Below are positions 11,930-23,081 of a stretch of DNA of 64,000 nucleotides, piece by piece. The DNA is from Alisma plantago-aquatica (lineage: Eukaryota > Streptophyta > Magnoliopsida > Alismatales > Alismataceae). Below the pieces are notes generated by a model. It worked only from the letters and a program-made list of their open reading frames with translations, did no database searches and had not been told where the DNA came from. The stretch spans positions 560,035,906 through 560,099,905 of the forward strand of contig OY856410.1 of the NCBI GenBank assembly GCA_963693085.1. The letters run 5' to 3'. A program made the translations under genes and the position numbers. Within the stretch, counting starts at the first letter, position 1, and each line of letters begins with the position of its first letter.

Positions 11930-12860
11930 ACCCTAGTTTATGTCTACATAAGATCCATAGTTAATAAGGAGCAAAATATGTAGCCCAATCTCAAAAGCGT
12001 CTAAATCCAATCATGATGGAGGTGGTGAATAAAGAGGTAGTTAAACTTCTATTGGTGGTATAATTTATTCTATCTCAGATTCCTAATGGGTGAGTCCTAC
12101 ACAGGTTGTCCCTAAAAAAGGGAGGTCACGGTCACTATGAATTCTTATAGTGAATTGGTTTCAACTAGGTTAGTGATTGGGTGGTGTGTTTTCATTGACC
12201 ACCTTTGTTTGAAACCTACTACTTTCAAATATCATTTGCCACTACCATTCATAGATCAAATTCTTGAGAGGCTCGCCAACTGCTCACATTTTGCTTTCTT
12301 GACAGGTATTGTGGTTACAATCAGATTTCTATCAACCCATGTGATCAAGATAAGTCTACCTTCACTTGCCCCTATGGTATATTTGCATATTGTCAAATGC
12401 CTTTTGATATCTATAATTCACCAACACCATTTCAAAGATGCATGCTTGCAATATTTTCTAACATGGAGGAACATTGTCTTGAGATCTTTATGGATGATTT
12501 TTTAGTATAAAGACTCTATTGAGGACTTCCTTGATAGTTTAGATAGAGTTTTACAAAGATATGAGGATGCTCATCTTGTTTTGAACTGGGAGAAATGTCA
12601 TATGATGGTGAGTGAAGGGATTGTGTTGGGACACAAGGTGTCCAAAAAAGGTATGGAAGTTGACCCAATAAAAATAAAGGTGAACTCTAAACTACTTCCA
12701 CTATCATCGGTGATGGGAGTTAGGAGATTTTTAGGACATGTCAGATTTTCTCGATGATTCATAAAAGATTTCTCAAAAATCACCAAACATCTTTCAAAAT
12801 TTTTAGAGAAGGATGTAGATTTTAAGCTTGACAACTGCTACCTCAAAGATTTTGATGTGT
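11930..12860 (+). pseudogene. Element A reverse transcriptase
   Basis: Motifs in order: GWCVFIDHLCLKPTTFKYHLPLPFIDQILERLA (12175-12275; abbreviated here as FIDQILERLA), a degraded LDG region, catalytic IFMDDF at 12486-12503, VLNWEKCHMMVSEGIVLGHKVS (connection; LNWEKCH near 12582), and MGVRRFLGH near 12712. This is the gypsy RT pattern with frameshifts between blocks and a stop directly after the DD box. The enzyme cannot be made intact. Confidence 0.8.
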
Positions 12861-12889
12861 TAAAGGAGAAAGGTGATTTCTGCACAAGT

Positions 12890-13260
12890 GGTGGTGGCTT
12901 CAGATTAGAGTCAACCATATGAGTTGATATGTGATGCATCAGATTTTGTAGTAGGAGTTGTTCTAAGCCAACATAAGGAACATAATCAGTCATTTACTAA
13001 GCATCTAGAATGCTTAATGATGCACAACTAAATTATACCACCACAAAAAAGAACTTCTAGTTGTAGTTTTTGCCTTTGATAAATTTAGACAATATTTGAT
13101 AGGGGAAAAAGTAATAGTGTGGGTTTATCATGCAACTATTAAGTATATTTTGTAGAAAAAGGATGACAAAAACAGGTTGATTAGATAAATTTTTCTACTA
13201 TAGGAGTTTAATATAGAAATCAAGGACAATACTGGAGTAAAAAAATGTGGTAGCAGATCA
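12890..13260 (+). pseudogene. Element A RNase H
   Basis: Fragments read ELICDASDFVVG (12919 onward), YTTTKKELLVVVFAFDKFR (about 13035-13090) and a final block ending VVADHLSRL near 13250-13272. These are the standard gypsy RNase H blocks. The frame is broken by several indels. Confidence 0.7.
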
Positions 13261-13319
13261 CTTGTCTAGGTTGGACATAGTATATGAATCAAATTTGAAG
13301 GTACCCATTGTTGAGGAGT

Positions 13320-14520
13320 TCCCTGATGAGTAGATTTTTGCCACAAGGGACAAGGATCCTTGGTTTGCACACATAGTGAACTATTTGGCATTTGGAGATA
13401 TACCAGAGGATTAGAGTTATCAAGAAAAGAAAAGATTCTTCATTTCTTTGAGATTTTATATTTGGGATGACCCTATTTTGCTTAAATAGTGCAGGGATGG
13501 AATTCTAAAGGAGTGTGTACCAAAGTGTGAGTTTGAGAGCGTACTTGCTCATTGTCATTCCTTACCTACAAGAGGACATCATGCAATCTCTAGGATAACA
13601 AATAAGGTATTAGAAAGTGGTTTTTATTGGTTGACTTTGTTTAAAGATGCTTACAACTTTGTGCATAAGTGTGATGCATATTAGTGGACATGTAACATAT
13701 CTAGGCGACATGAAATGCCTCTTAATATATTTATGGAGGTAGAGGTTTTTGACTTGTGGGGAATAAATTTCATGGGATACTTTGTGTCATCAAATTGTAA
13801 TTTGTATAACTTTCTTGTTGTGTACTTTGTGTCCAAATGTGTGAAAGAAATTCCATCCCAGACTAATGATGCACAATTTGTATGTAGGTTTGGGTGCCTA
13901 AAATGATTATCACTGATGGGAGATCTCATTTCACAAATAGGAAGTTTGGTGCTTTATTGAGTAAATATGGAATCAGGCACAGAGTAGGGACTGCATACCA
14001 TCACAAACATAAGGCCAAGTTGAGGTATCTAATAGAGAAATTAAATGATCCTAGAGAAAATCATATCTATCAATAGGAATAATTCGAACGTGCAATTGAA
14101 TGATGTTCTTTGCGCTTATAGGACAGATTTCAAGACACTAATGGGCACAACCCCCTATAGGCTGGTATATGGGAAGGCATACCATTTTCTTGTAGAGCTT
14201 GAGCACAAAGCTAAGTGGGCTTTGAGGAAGTTTAATTTTGATATTTCGAGTGCATGTAAGAAGAGGAGATTGGAGCTAAATGAACTAGATGAGATTAGTC
14301 TAGATGCATTTGAGAGCTCTAGAATCTACGAGGATAGGACTAAGAAAATGCATGACCGCCACATTCTTCATAGTGTATTTCTACCAAGACAAAGGGTTTT
14401 ATTGTTCAATTCTAGGATGAAGTTGCATCTCGAGAAGTTAAGGGGCATGGAGTGGACCATAGGTGGTTGTCAAGGCATTTCCTCATGGAGCAGTTTAGAT
14501 TAATGATGATGCTAAGTCAA
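13320..14520 (+). pseudogene. Element A integrase
   Basis: The zinc-binding region at 13540-13640 encodes a His-His-containing LPTRGHHAISR and FYWLTLFKDAY. The core begins near 13740 with EVFDLWGINFMG (first Asp position). The second Asp is in IITDGRSHFTNRKF (13900 onward). The C-terminal part at 14160-14450 includes LVYGKAYHFLVELEHKAKWAL and LNELDEISLDAFESS, which are Athila-specific tails. Several stops separate the blocks. Confidence 0.78.
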
Positions 14521-14799
14521 TTTTGACAAATGGACAATGCCTCACACTACTATAAGGGAGAGATAGATCATGTGGAAAAAGAGTTAAAGCTTATTAAGCT
14601 TCCTTGAGCATTTTAACATAAATGATCATCAAGCCTAGGACGTAAAACATGGGCATTTACGGTAGGAAACCCATAGTTTTATTTTCTATTAATTATTTTC
14701 CATTTAAGCTTATTTAGAATTAGTTTTTGTGTTTGCATTTTTATTTCTTTTTAGATGTTAAGAAAGTACCATGCCAATTCTTCTTTAGTGAGAAGGCAA

Positions 14800-15460
14800 A
14801 GGACAAATTGGTACCATAGACACATCAATCAGTGGCACTGAGTTTGTAAAAAAAAATCAACAGGGAAGCAGCAAAAAATTTAGTGGCACTGATCGCATAT
14901 TTGGTGGCACCGATTCCTTGCAAACCAAAGGGTAAAATTTCTACAATAATGTCAGTACTACCAACAACAACATTGGTATCACTGAGAGACTAAGATAACT
15001 CCATGATACACCAAGGGTACCATTTGATCACACTGATGAAGTACAAAAAGAGCAACACAACTTGGTACCATTGACTGCATAGTCGGTGGCACTAACACTA
15101 TATCACAATCGTGAGTTTGATTCAACTCAAAACCATCGAGCGCACCATCAGGAGCACCAATACAATGTTATAAGAGCCTGTGATAATCAACTGAGTACCA
15201 CTGATGCCTGTCAGTGGTACCGACACATGAAGATAAGAATTTGTGGGACCCAAATGTACGATCACTTTTATTTTCATCCTACAGTCAGTGTCACCAATCC
15301 GAACTGACACATCGGCATTCGGTACCACTGACATGGAGTGATTTGTGTGTCTATACATTGATGCATCTAGACCTTCGAGATCAATGGATGACATTGACAA
15401 GCCACAAATTGAGCGAGCAGTTGGTACCACCGACATTGAGGTGGGTAGTACTGACATGGC
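14800..15460. repeat. Array of GGTACCACTGAC-type words after integrase, element A
   Basis: More than a dozen variants of GGTACCA(C/T)(T/C)GAC, GGTGGCACTGA and the reverse-complementary GTCAGTGGTACC are scattered here, often in pairs about 21 bp apart (for example 14883/14904 and 15063/15084). Inverted copies face each other around 15193-15225. Element B has the equivalent array at 42890-43540, so it belongs to the family. Confidence 0.75.
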
Positions 15461-15482
15461 GCAATAGGGGTAGCTTGTATCC

Positions 15483-15490
15483 TATATAAG
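15483..15490 (+). promoter_or_regulatory. TATA box before the element A envelope-position ORF
   Basis: TATATAAG stands 135 bases before the ATG of the ORF at 15618, directly after the GGTACC array. Element B has TATAAAAG in the same place (43571), so the arrangement is shared and may be an internal promoter. Confidence 0.5.
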
Positions 15491-15617
15491 GGGATGCAAT
15501 GTGTGATATGTTTTAACCATAGAGCATTCCAGAGCATTTATAAGGCATCCATAGAACCTAACATCTTAGAGTATTCATTGAGCTCTCTTTCTCAACCCCT
15601 TTCTCACTCTAGCATCA

Positions 15618-16190
15618 ATGGTGTCAAGGAGGAAAGCTTCACCATCTGAGAAGATGGTATTGAAGCCATCTCGACTAGACTTTGTAGATGAAGATCATAT
15701 GGAGATCTTCACCAGCATGATGAATAGGGATTTCATACCTATGTGGTATGGTAACCACGACTTCATCATGGGGACATGCTTCACTGAGAGCCTCCGCTAA
15801 GTCTGCCAAGGGTAGGAATGGTGGGTGATCACCCTTTCTTCAGCGGGTGGTCTACTTACCAAGATATAGTGTGTGAGTTTCTTGCATTGATGGAGGTATG
15901 TTGTATCCCCAATCACGTGGAAGGTTGGGAAGATGGGAGGATCCAGTTCAGACTCTACAACAATGCCCATTACCTCACAGTGGAAAAGTTCAACACCATT
16001 TATTATTGGCCAGTAGGTGGAGTTCACTTCACTCTGAATGACTTTGAATATGACTTAGAGGCAGATGATTGTCGAGCCAGAGGGATTCACCATCAACTGG
16101 CACCAGGCCTCGGTGATGGACATCGAACCCCCCTTCATCAGGATTCTATACTGCTACCTGACGAATACTATATTCTCTAGGTCCACTTAG
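15618..16190 (+). pseudogene. Envelope-position ORF of element A (ATHILA ORF1-like)
   Basis: The ATG at 15618 opens MVSRRKASPSEKM and then frames shift. The longest downstream part (15818-16180) reads WSTYQDIVCEFLALMEVCCI, then FRLYNNAHYLTVEKFNTIYY and FTLNDFEYDLEAD (motifs given separately). The phrase 'short linear segment, aligned RL-N, then LTV-EF' recalls the ATHILA ORF-1 family found after integrase in Athila elements. Its function is not established. Element B carries a matching copy at 43705-44300. I see no signal peptide or convincing membrane segment, so an envelope role is unproven. Confidence 0.55.
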
Positions 16191-16275
16191 GGATAAGGGA
16201 AGACACAAAAGGCATACCTATACATTATGTGGATATTCTCACACTTGGGAGGGAGAAGATTGAACTGGACTTGTG

Positions 16276-19110
16276 AATGAAAAATACCTCCTCCCTCTGT
16301 TATCCCCAATCAAGGCGAACTGAGAGGGTAAGGGCCATTATCATAATTTCAGGATCAAGGTTTAGCAATTAACCAATAATAATTATAAGTTTCATTAGAT
16401 GGAAAGAGTTTGATAACAACGTGAAGATAGATTCTCCTATAGGGATTTACATGGAAAGGGAAAACTAAGGTTTGCAACATGAAACATATATAACTATCTA
16501 GAATCCTCCAATAGACTTTAATCATCTTATTTTTGATTCTTTCTTCTCTGGGTGTCCATCTTCTTAGAATAATTGTAGTTTATCCTAAAACAAAGTGAAA
16601 CAAAATGTGATTAGCATATGGAAATATACTGAGTACATGGGGGAAAATATTCACATCTAGATGTAACAACATAAACAACCATAGAAGCAAATATTATTAA
16701 ATAATCAAACTTGCAAGTTTCTATTATAACTTCTCAACATTTATTCAATCTCTATGTATACCCACTCGCTGGGGGTATTCATAGTATCATACTCACTGCT
16801 GGGAGTATTGTAATGATGTACCCACTCACTAGGGGTAATCTCTTATCATACCCATTCGATGGGGGTATTCATAATATCATACTCACTCACTAGGTGTATT
16901 TAAATGGCCAACCCATTTGCTAGGGGTAATTTCTATAACTCCCATGCATGCATTTATTCAGAGATAATATCCTAGTCTTGAGCAAGTTATGTTTATATAA
17001 GGTGATACTCATATGGACACTATATATTGTAGGAAGTAAATAAACAACCAAACAATTTAATTTCAATCAATTCGGAAATCTTTGTAAAACTACGAAATCG
17101 ATAGGATGAGTATTCATATGTGTAACCATGTACCTTTTCTCATATGGAATTAGTTCCAAAGAAACAAGATAATATTTAATCAATCAAGCAATAACCTTGT
17201 AATTAATGCACAAAAACCACATATTACTATTGTTCACAACATATCCATTATGACTGACTTGGGCTCTAAGTTAGGGTTTTGGGTCAAATTAGGGTTTTAT
17301 TAGGGTTAAGCTTCCCAAATCATAATTATCATATTTTAAGGCTTTTCATCTTAGGACTAATATTAGCAAGATGTGAATCCTTTAACTTAGACTAGAACCA
17401 AGTTTCTCTTTTTATCCAAGAAGATTAGACCCTACTAATTAATCAAGATATACTCAATAGGTTCATCAATCTTATGAGATAAGGGTTTATATGTATTTAA
17501 TTACATTAAAGATTACATGTTTAGGCACTTTTGGAATTTGAGTGGGATTTATACCATGAAAACAATTTTAATGGATTCCTTATGTTTTTTTGATCAATAT
17601 AATATATATTCTATATTTGGATTTACCTATGATTTTATAGAATAATTGCAAAATAAATCCACTTGGGAAGATAGGAGCCTGCCACATAGGCGACTGAGTA
17701 GGCCAGGGCACGTGCTACAGAGCCATGTCTGAGCTAATAGTATTGTGCCAGGCTGGAGGCCCACCCTCACATGGCTAGGGTGATGAGAGAGCATAAAAGG
17801 TCAAGAATGACCCTTACCTAGCAGTAATGGACGCGGGGCAGAGAAGTAAAATCCCCGAGGCTCATCTTCAACCTCTACATGTCTCTGCTCGTGAGCAAGT
17901 GAGTCAACCTAGTGGTTGATTTGCTCGTCGAGGACTCCAGGAAATAGGGGAATGTACTAGTCTCTCTGCCTCACCTCACTGGAGTTTCTTAGGGTCTCAA
18001 TTTGCTCAGAGATGGAAAAAGTAGAGAGAAAGAAGAGAAGTTTCCCTCTTTTTAGAGTAGAGAGGAGACGAGAGGGATGGACAGGGCTAGCACTGGAGTT
18101 GGATGGAGGGCGGGGATCCTCGAGTCTTGCAGAGCCTCACTGGAGGTGTTTTGGTCTTGCAAAGGGTATTTGTACCACTTATATATCCATGGCTCTGAAA
18201 GTTTGGGCATCATTTGGATATGTAATTTGGGAAAGATTTTATTTCTTTCCAAAGAAGGCAAAACTTAGGATAGTTGTGTTCTAAATTTCTTTCCAAATTC
18301 AATGGGCAAGTTTTCAATCATTCACAATGATCAGGTTGGGAGGTAAGTGTAAGAGGATAAATCAAAATCATTGTAGTGAGTTTTATATTCTATTTGGAGG
18401 TAAAAGATAGTTTTCTAATCATTGATCTGCGATCCAAGGGCCATTAGGGCACACACCATTATAAGAAGGCCACCCCTATATTCTTAATTCTATTATTATG
18501 TGATATTTAATACATTTATCAACTAATCCCTCCACTTTAGGAAATCTTAGTTAATTCATATCTCTCTCCTCATTTACCCAATGTATCTCAAATTTTAAAG
18601 GAAGGCTTACTAATATACTCTAAGTTTGGGCAAGTTTTAGTGCCAAAATACAAGAGTTAAAAGTACTTTTCTTTCCTCTTAAGTAGTTGTTTCATTTGAT
18701 TTATTTAAGTCATATTATGACTCCTTTTCTTACTCAATTTTGGCAACCAATCCTATTTTGGATGTTCTTTCTTTCAGTGCAAGTTAGGACCAAAGTTGTG
18801 ACTATGAATTTTCTTCAACATATCTTTTCTAGAAATTTCCAAATATGTCCTTATTTGGTTACCAATTGTCCATTAGTCTTGAAAATTCTTTTTATTATTA
18901 AATTTTCCACTCTTTCTATTTTTAATAATTATTAACATATTAATCAAATAGTAAAACACACAAAATCCTTTTTATATGGAGAATTTTCATTCTCAAACCA
19001 AAACTTTCAAACAAGACAGAAAATATCAAGCTTCTCAATATGTCCTTAATAATTCATTATTTGCATCCAATTATATGTATAAATACATGCAAATATCCAT
19101 GTTATAAAAT
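16276..19110 (-). repeat. 3' LTR of element E (edges approximate)
   Basis: The right edge follows from the polypurine tract at 19111-19130. The left edge is where similarity to element A stops. A GC-rich stretch at 17650-18160 lies about 1-1.5 kb from the LTR start, mirroring the GC-rich island in the LTR of D. A six-unit stem-loop array lies 0.5-0.65 kb from the LTR end, again as in D. I see no gene in it. Confidence 0.65.
16758..16928. repeat. Six-unit stem-loop array with near-constant loop, element E LTR
   Basis: Units begin at 16758, 16789, 16818, 16848, 16879 and about 16909, a period of 30-31 bp. Units 1 and 4 have ATACCC/GGGTAT stems and unit 2 has ATACTC/GAGTAT. Unit 3 has a 5-bp TACCC/GGGTA stem, unit 5 pairs at five of six positions, and unit 6 at four (ACCC/GGGT). 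Loops are 8-9 bases of ACTCGCTGG/ACTCACTAG type. The C-to-T change in unit 2 is matched by G-to-A in the opposite arm. Confidence 0.85.
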
Positions 19111-19130
19111 CCTTTTCCTCTTATAAGAAT
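19111..19130 (-). other. Polypurine tract of element E
   Basis: On the minus strand the sequence is a TTTTGAGGATAAAATTCTTA segment followed by TAAGAGGAAAAGG. It corresponds to the chromovirus ending 'cGAGGACGAAATTCTTTTAAG' seen at the end of element D. Confidence 0.65.
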
Positions 19131-19149
19131 TTTATCCTCAAAATTCGAC

Positions 19150-20105
19150 TAGTCATCCAAAAAATTGGGCCTGAGACTTTTCCATGTCTGTCTTCAGCTC
19201 CCATGTGGCTTCATCCTCACCATGGTGCTTCCAAAGAACCTTTACCATCTCAATATTTTTATTTCAGGACTCTTTCTCATTGGAATACAAGATACTCACA
19301 TGAGGCTCAGGGTATGAAAACCTTCCTTGGAGATCTATAAGTTTGATGTTTAACACAAGGGTAGGATCCTTCACATAGTGCTTCAGATTGGACACATAAA
19401 ACACATCATGCATCATGCTATACTGTGGCGGTAAAGCTAGATGATAAGTGACCCCACCAATCCATTCTAGAACCTAGAACAGACCCACTTATCAGGGACT
19501 CAATTTTCCTCTATTTTTTCTATAGCTCGAAGGGTCCAAAATGTCAAAAACACATGATCTCCCTCAGCGAAGTGTAGGTCTATCCGCTTTGCATCAGCAT
19601 ACGACTGTTGTCAATATTGGGCTTTCTTTAGCCTATACTTGATCAAAGCAACTTTATCAACATATAATTGTAGTTCCTATTACTTGAGTAAGGTCCTCTC
19701 ACTGACATCATCCCAGTGAAGAGGTGACCGACATGACCTCCCATAAAGAGATTCATATAGAGGCATCCTGATATTGGCTTTGTAACTATTGTTATAGGCA
19801 AACTCAACTAAGGGTAGGTATTATTCCCACAATCCACCCCAATCTAGCACACATACTCTAAATAGATCTTCTAGAGTTTGGATAATCATCTTGACTGTCC
19901 ATCAGTCTGGGGATGATAGGTTGTTCTAAACTTCAACTGTGTATCGAGTTCTTCATACACTTATTTCCACAACTTGGAGGTGAACTTAGGGTCATGGTCA
20001 GAGATAATCAAACTGGGAACACCAGGCAGCCAGACTATCTCTCATATGAAAAGCTCAACTAGGTCTAACACCTTGGTATCCTGAGAACATACTATCCATG
20101 TCATG
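19150..20105 (-). pseudogene. Element E integrase: core and C-terminal part
   Basis: On the minus strand: EIVWLPGVPSLIISDHDPKF (around 20045-19985), TSKLWK, LDTQLKFRTTYHPQTDGQ (about 19970-19915; second Asp and the HPQTDGQ motif present), QQSYADAKRIDLHF (about 19610-19570) and AEGDHVFL, and finally a VLW-NH-like block with EATWELK-type ending near 19190. This is a chromovirus integrase. The zinc-binding N-terminus and the first catalytic Asp are missing because of the upstream deletion. Several frameshifts are present. Confidence 0.8.
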
Positions 20106-20560
20106 GATATCCTGAACATGATGACAAAGGTGTCAAGGAAGGGATAGAACACACTATTCATGAGGTTCATGAACACACTTAGAGCATTAAACAAACCAAA
20201 AGGCATAACCAAAAACTCATAGTGGTCATAGAGGGTTCAAAAAGTAATTTTTGGGATGTCTTCATTCTTACTTACAACTGATGGTATCCAGATATTAAGT
20301 CAATCTTTGAGAAAACTTAGGCAGTTTTGAGATGGTCAAACAGGTCATCTATGCAGGGTAGGGGGTACTTATTCTTAATGATAGTCTGATTTATCATGAT
20401 GTAGTGTATACACATACATAGTGATTTGTCCTTGTTTTTCACAAAGAGGACCGGTGCTCCCCAAGAAGATGTGTTGGGTCAGATGAAGCCCTTGTCTAGC
20501 AGTTCATGTAATTGCTTTTTCAACTCAAGAAACTTGATGGGAGCCATCTTGTAGGGTGCC
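20106..20560 (-). pseudogene. Element E reverse transcriptase, N-terminal part only
   Basis: On the minus strand: KKQLHELLDKGFI (20520 region), [17 protein letters not shown], a degraded CIDYR block, and [19 protein letters not shown], then [22 protein letters not shown] (20220-20150) and [12 protein letters not shown]. The catalytic YIDD box should follow at once but the sequence jumps to integrase near 20105-20112. The YIDD box, connection, RNase H and integrase zinc domain are therefore deleted. Confidence 0.82.
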
Positions 20561-20799
20561 CTAGAAATTGGGTTTCTCATAGGAGCTAGCTCTATTGAGA
20601 AATCTACTTCTCTTTCCAGAGGTATGCCATGAAAATTGTCTGGGAACACATCAGCATAGTCCCTGACTACATCTATTTCCTCTAGGGTTGAACCTTCTGC
20701 TTTATCTTGGTCACTAGATATTAAAGGGTGGATGACTTGGCTTCTATATCCTTATTTTCTTTTCCCCACAATCTATTTTTACATTATGGTTTTAAAGGC

Positions 20800-21090
20800 A
20801 ATCCATTTCTCTAATGGCATTGAAATCATTCATATCATGGAGGATAAAGTCGATAGGGAGTTCATTGTTCATATATTTCATAAGAATGATTGGTTTTTTT
20901 AAAAGGGATGAGAAGATGCGGCCACTAGGGGTGGTGACTTCCATAATTTATCCTAAGCCCTTGAAGTCCAAACAAAGCATAGTTGTTAGATTTTGTGAGA
21001 TGAGAGTATTATTAGAACCAGAGTCAAATAAATCTTTAACAGTATGTCCCATAATATCAAGCAATCCTACATCGTATTTATGGTAGTAAA
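20800..21090 (-). pseudogene. Element E aspartic protease
   Basis: On the minus strand the frame reads DIMGHTVKDLFDSGSNNTLIS (active-site DSG near 21028-21020), followed by LDFKGLG, a stop, TPSGRIF and FILHDMNDFNAI. The DSG and the downstream hydrophobic Ile-Leu-Xaa-Asp-Met block are as in chromovirus proteases. One TAA and a frameshift break it. Confidence 0.72.
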
Positions 21091-21289
21091 AAATGTTAAG
21101 CATTTCATGGTACAAGATATAAAATAGAGTTCTAGGGATGGCTACCTTCTATGAGTCATTTTGCATTAGCTTGAGCCTATTCATTATCAATGGTAAAGAC
21201 TCAAGCCTGTCAAAGTTCACCTATAATTAGGGCCGCCCCTGGCTGTGTTGTATCCACTAGTTGGGATGCCATTGGGCTAGGACCTTGAG

Positions 21290-22490
21290 GGTCAGGGAGA
21301 GGGAAGTTGGCTATGAAATGTCCCCCTTGCTAACAACTAAAACACACACACTTCTCACAACAAAATTTTCCAGGGTGCCTTTTTTGTAGGAGCAACATTT
21401 AGGGTGACAATTTTCCTGATGAGGTTTTCCCTTCCCTCCATTTCTACCCTTTCCATTGTTACAACCTTGTGCCTTTCTATTATCATTTCATGGATTAGAG
21501 ACACCTTCAGTGAAACCCAGATATCCCTTGGGTGGGTTCTGAGCAAGCATGAGGGTCATCCCCATATTTAAGGTAAAGTTGAGGGCCTCAGTGAAGTTTG
21601 GAGGTTTACTAGCCATCACATGTGGTTTCTATTGGGGTGTATGCACTCAACAAAGTGCTCCACTCAACATTCCTCAGTCAGCATGTAGGAAAAGCACTCC
21701 AGGAGACATAATTTCTAAGCATAATATGTCATTATCATGTTGCCCTGATAAAGGAGCATGAACAACTTCTTTTTTCCCTTCTTGGCAGAGCTAGGGATAA
21801 ATCTTGCAGAGAAGATGGCGCAGAACTCCACCCAAAACATCTACTCCTCAGTTAGATCTCGATCGATAATATATTTTTCCCAACATAGCTTCTCTTGTCC
21901 TTCAAGGAGGTGAGCAACGATGAGGACCTTATTGTTGGGTTGCAACACCATGATGCGTAAGCCATTCTCCACAACTAGGATATATGTATCTGATTTGGCG
22001 ATGACTTCCATCTTGTTCTCACCCCAGAACTTCTCTATGTTCATATTAACAAAGTCAAGGATGGTGGATTCAATATGAGGACAAACATGTAGGGGTTCAC
22101 CATTATTGTCTCTGGCTATGTCTTTGAGAGCCAGGGAATTAATGGCCTCAGTGAGCTTCTTCTACTGTTCTAACTAGAGAACCTTAGGGTTTTGGATAAC
22201 TACCTACCCAACAGAGCCAGGGTGACTAGAACTTGGATTTTCTTCATCCTTGGGTTCATCTTCTGACATAAGCTTATCCTCAAGATCGTATTCTGGTGTT
22301 GGAGTTTCAAAGGGGATGGAATATGATTTGGGACCTTTCTGGGGGAGGCCTCTTCTTCTTCTTGGAAGACTCCCCTTCCATAAATTTCCTCCTCTTCTCT
22401 GAGGAAACCCTATTCCTACGGGATACCTTCATGTCTGGGTGATCTTGGGGGGTTTCATCGGCAATGGTGGTCGTCTTGATGTGTTCCATA
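21290..22490 (-). pseudogene. gag: Element E Gag
   Basis: On the minus strand the block at 22140-21840 holds WGENKMEVIAKSDTYIL and ENGLRIMVLQ, then after a stop WVEFCAIFSARFIPSSAKKGK (21825-21765), which is the gypsy Gag 'W-eF---F---Fip-s---k--k' pattern. Further down a degraded zinc knuckle reads CCEKCVCFSC with a following stop and GGHF near 21360-21320. A basic Lys-rich N-terminal part (KKKKRPPPERS) lies at 22400-22330. Stops interrupt every block. Confidence 0.65.
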
Positions 22491-22499
22491 TTGTTTCAC

Positions 22500-23081
22500 A
22501 TAATAAATTAATGACTTTAAATGCATTACTCTACTTAATATTAAATGTTTATCCAAATTCAGATTGAACCCAATCAACATCTGTTCCACATATGAGTGCT
22601 CATTGAAGCTGATATATGCTAGGAATCCATAAAGCAACGACATCTACTCCCATAAGTCATGTGAGATTCCAATGTCGTTGTAGATTTCACTCAAGTGACA
22701 AGTATAGAGACAATGACATAAAAATTCACAATTGAGAAATTAGAAGTCAAGAACTAATCGAAATTGCTTAATCACTATGCACTATGTTGCCATGTCAAAG
22801 TCGACAAAAATCCCCAGTCATTTGTTTTCGTATGCTTCGATTACTGAGCAAAAAGTCATGCCATGCATAGAGAAAGCTATAGCTTCATTGAATCTATACA
22901 GGACACTGCAATTAGTCATGGCTCAAACACACTATGTTTTAATTCTAACCAGTTTCAACTTTACTGGCACTAGCAACTGATTGCTCATAAAGTCAACTAG
23001 AAATGGCCCACCGCTTCTTCACATGTGTGTCGACTCTGGTTATATGGGTCTACTTCTTGAAAAATCACAAAATACTGACAT
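22500..23081. other. Probable leader of element E or unassigned sequence
   Basis: I see no gene, no primer-binding site (TGGTATCAGAGC or its complement) and no LTR boundary. By position it could be the element E leader. Confidence 0.35.

Larger units (their letters stand above)
7500..16275 (+). mobile_element. Athila-like Ty3/gypsy element A, heavily decayed
   Basis: An LTR-like region ending near 8911 is followed by a tRNA-Asp-type primer-binding site, gag, protease, RT, RNase H and integrase in gypsy order, then a further ORF in the envelope position. Every frame has many stops and frameshifts. Element B (37540 onward) is the same family, because the parts after integrase match module by module. 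The right end appears cut off by element E near 16275; no 3' LTR is visible. Confidence 0.82.
16276..22500 (-). mobile_element. Tekay/Del-like Ty3/gypsy element E, internally deleted, minus strand
   Basis: Reading the minus strand from 22500 leftwards gives Gag, protease, the start of RT, then the integrase core and integrase C-terminus, a polypurine tract and an LTR of about 2.8 kb. Wording of RT and the integrase tail is that of chromoviruses of the Tekay/Del group. The 5' LTR and primer site are not found to the right. The left edge lies against element A, which it seems to interrupt. Confidence 0.8.

Noticed and set aside
15122..15457. Frames of 70-111 codons over the GGTACC array of element A
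   Set aside because: They are translations of the repeated words in several frames and have no counterpart in element B.
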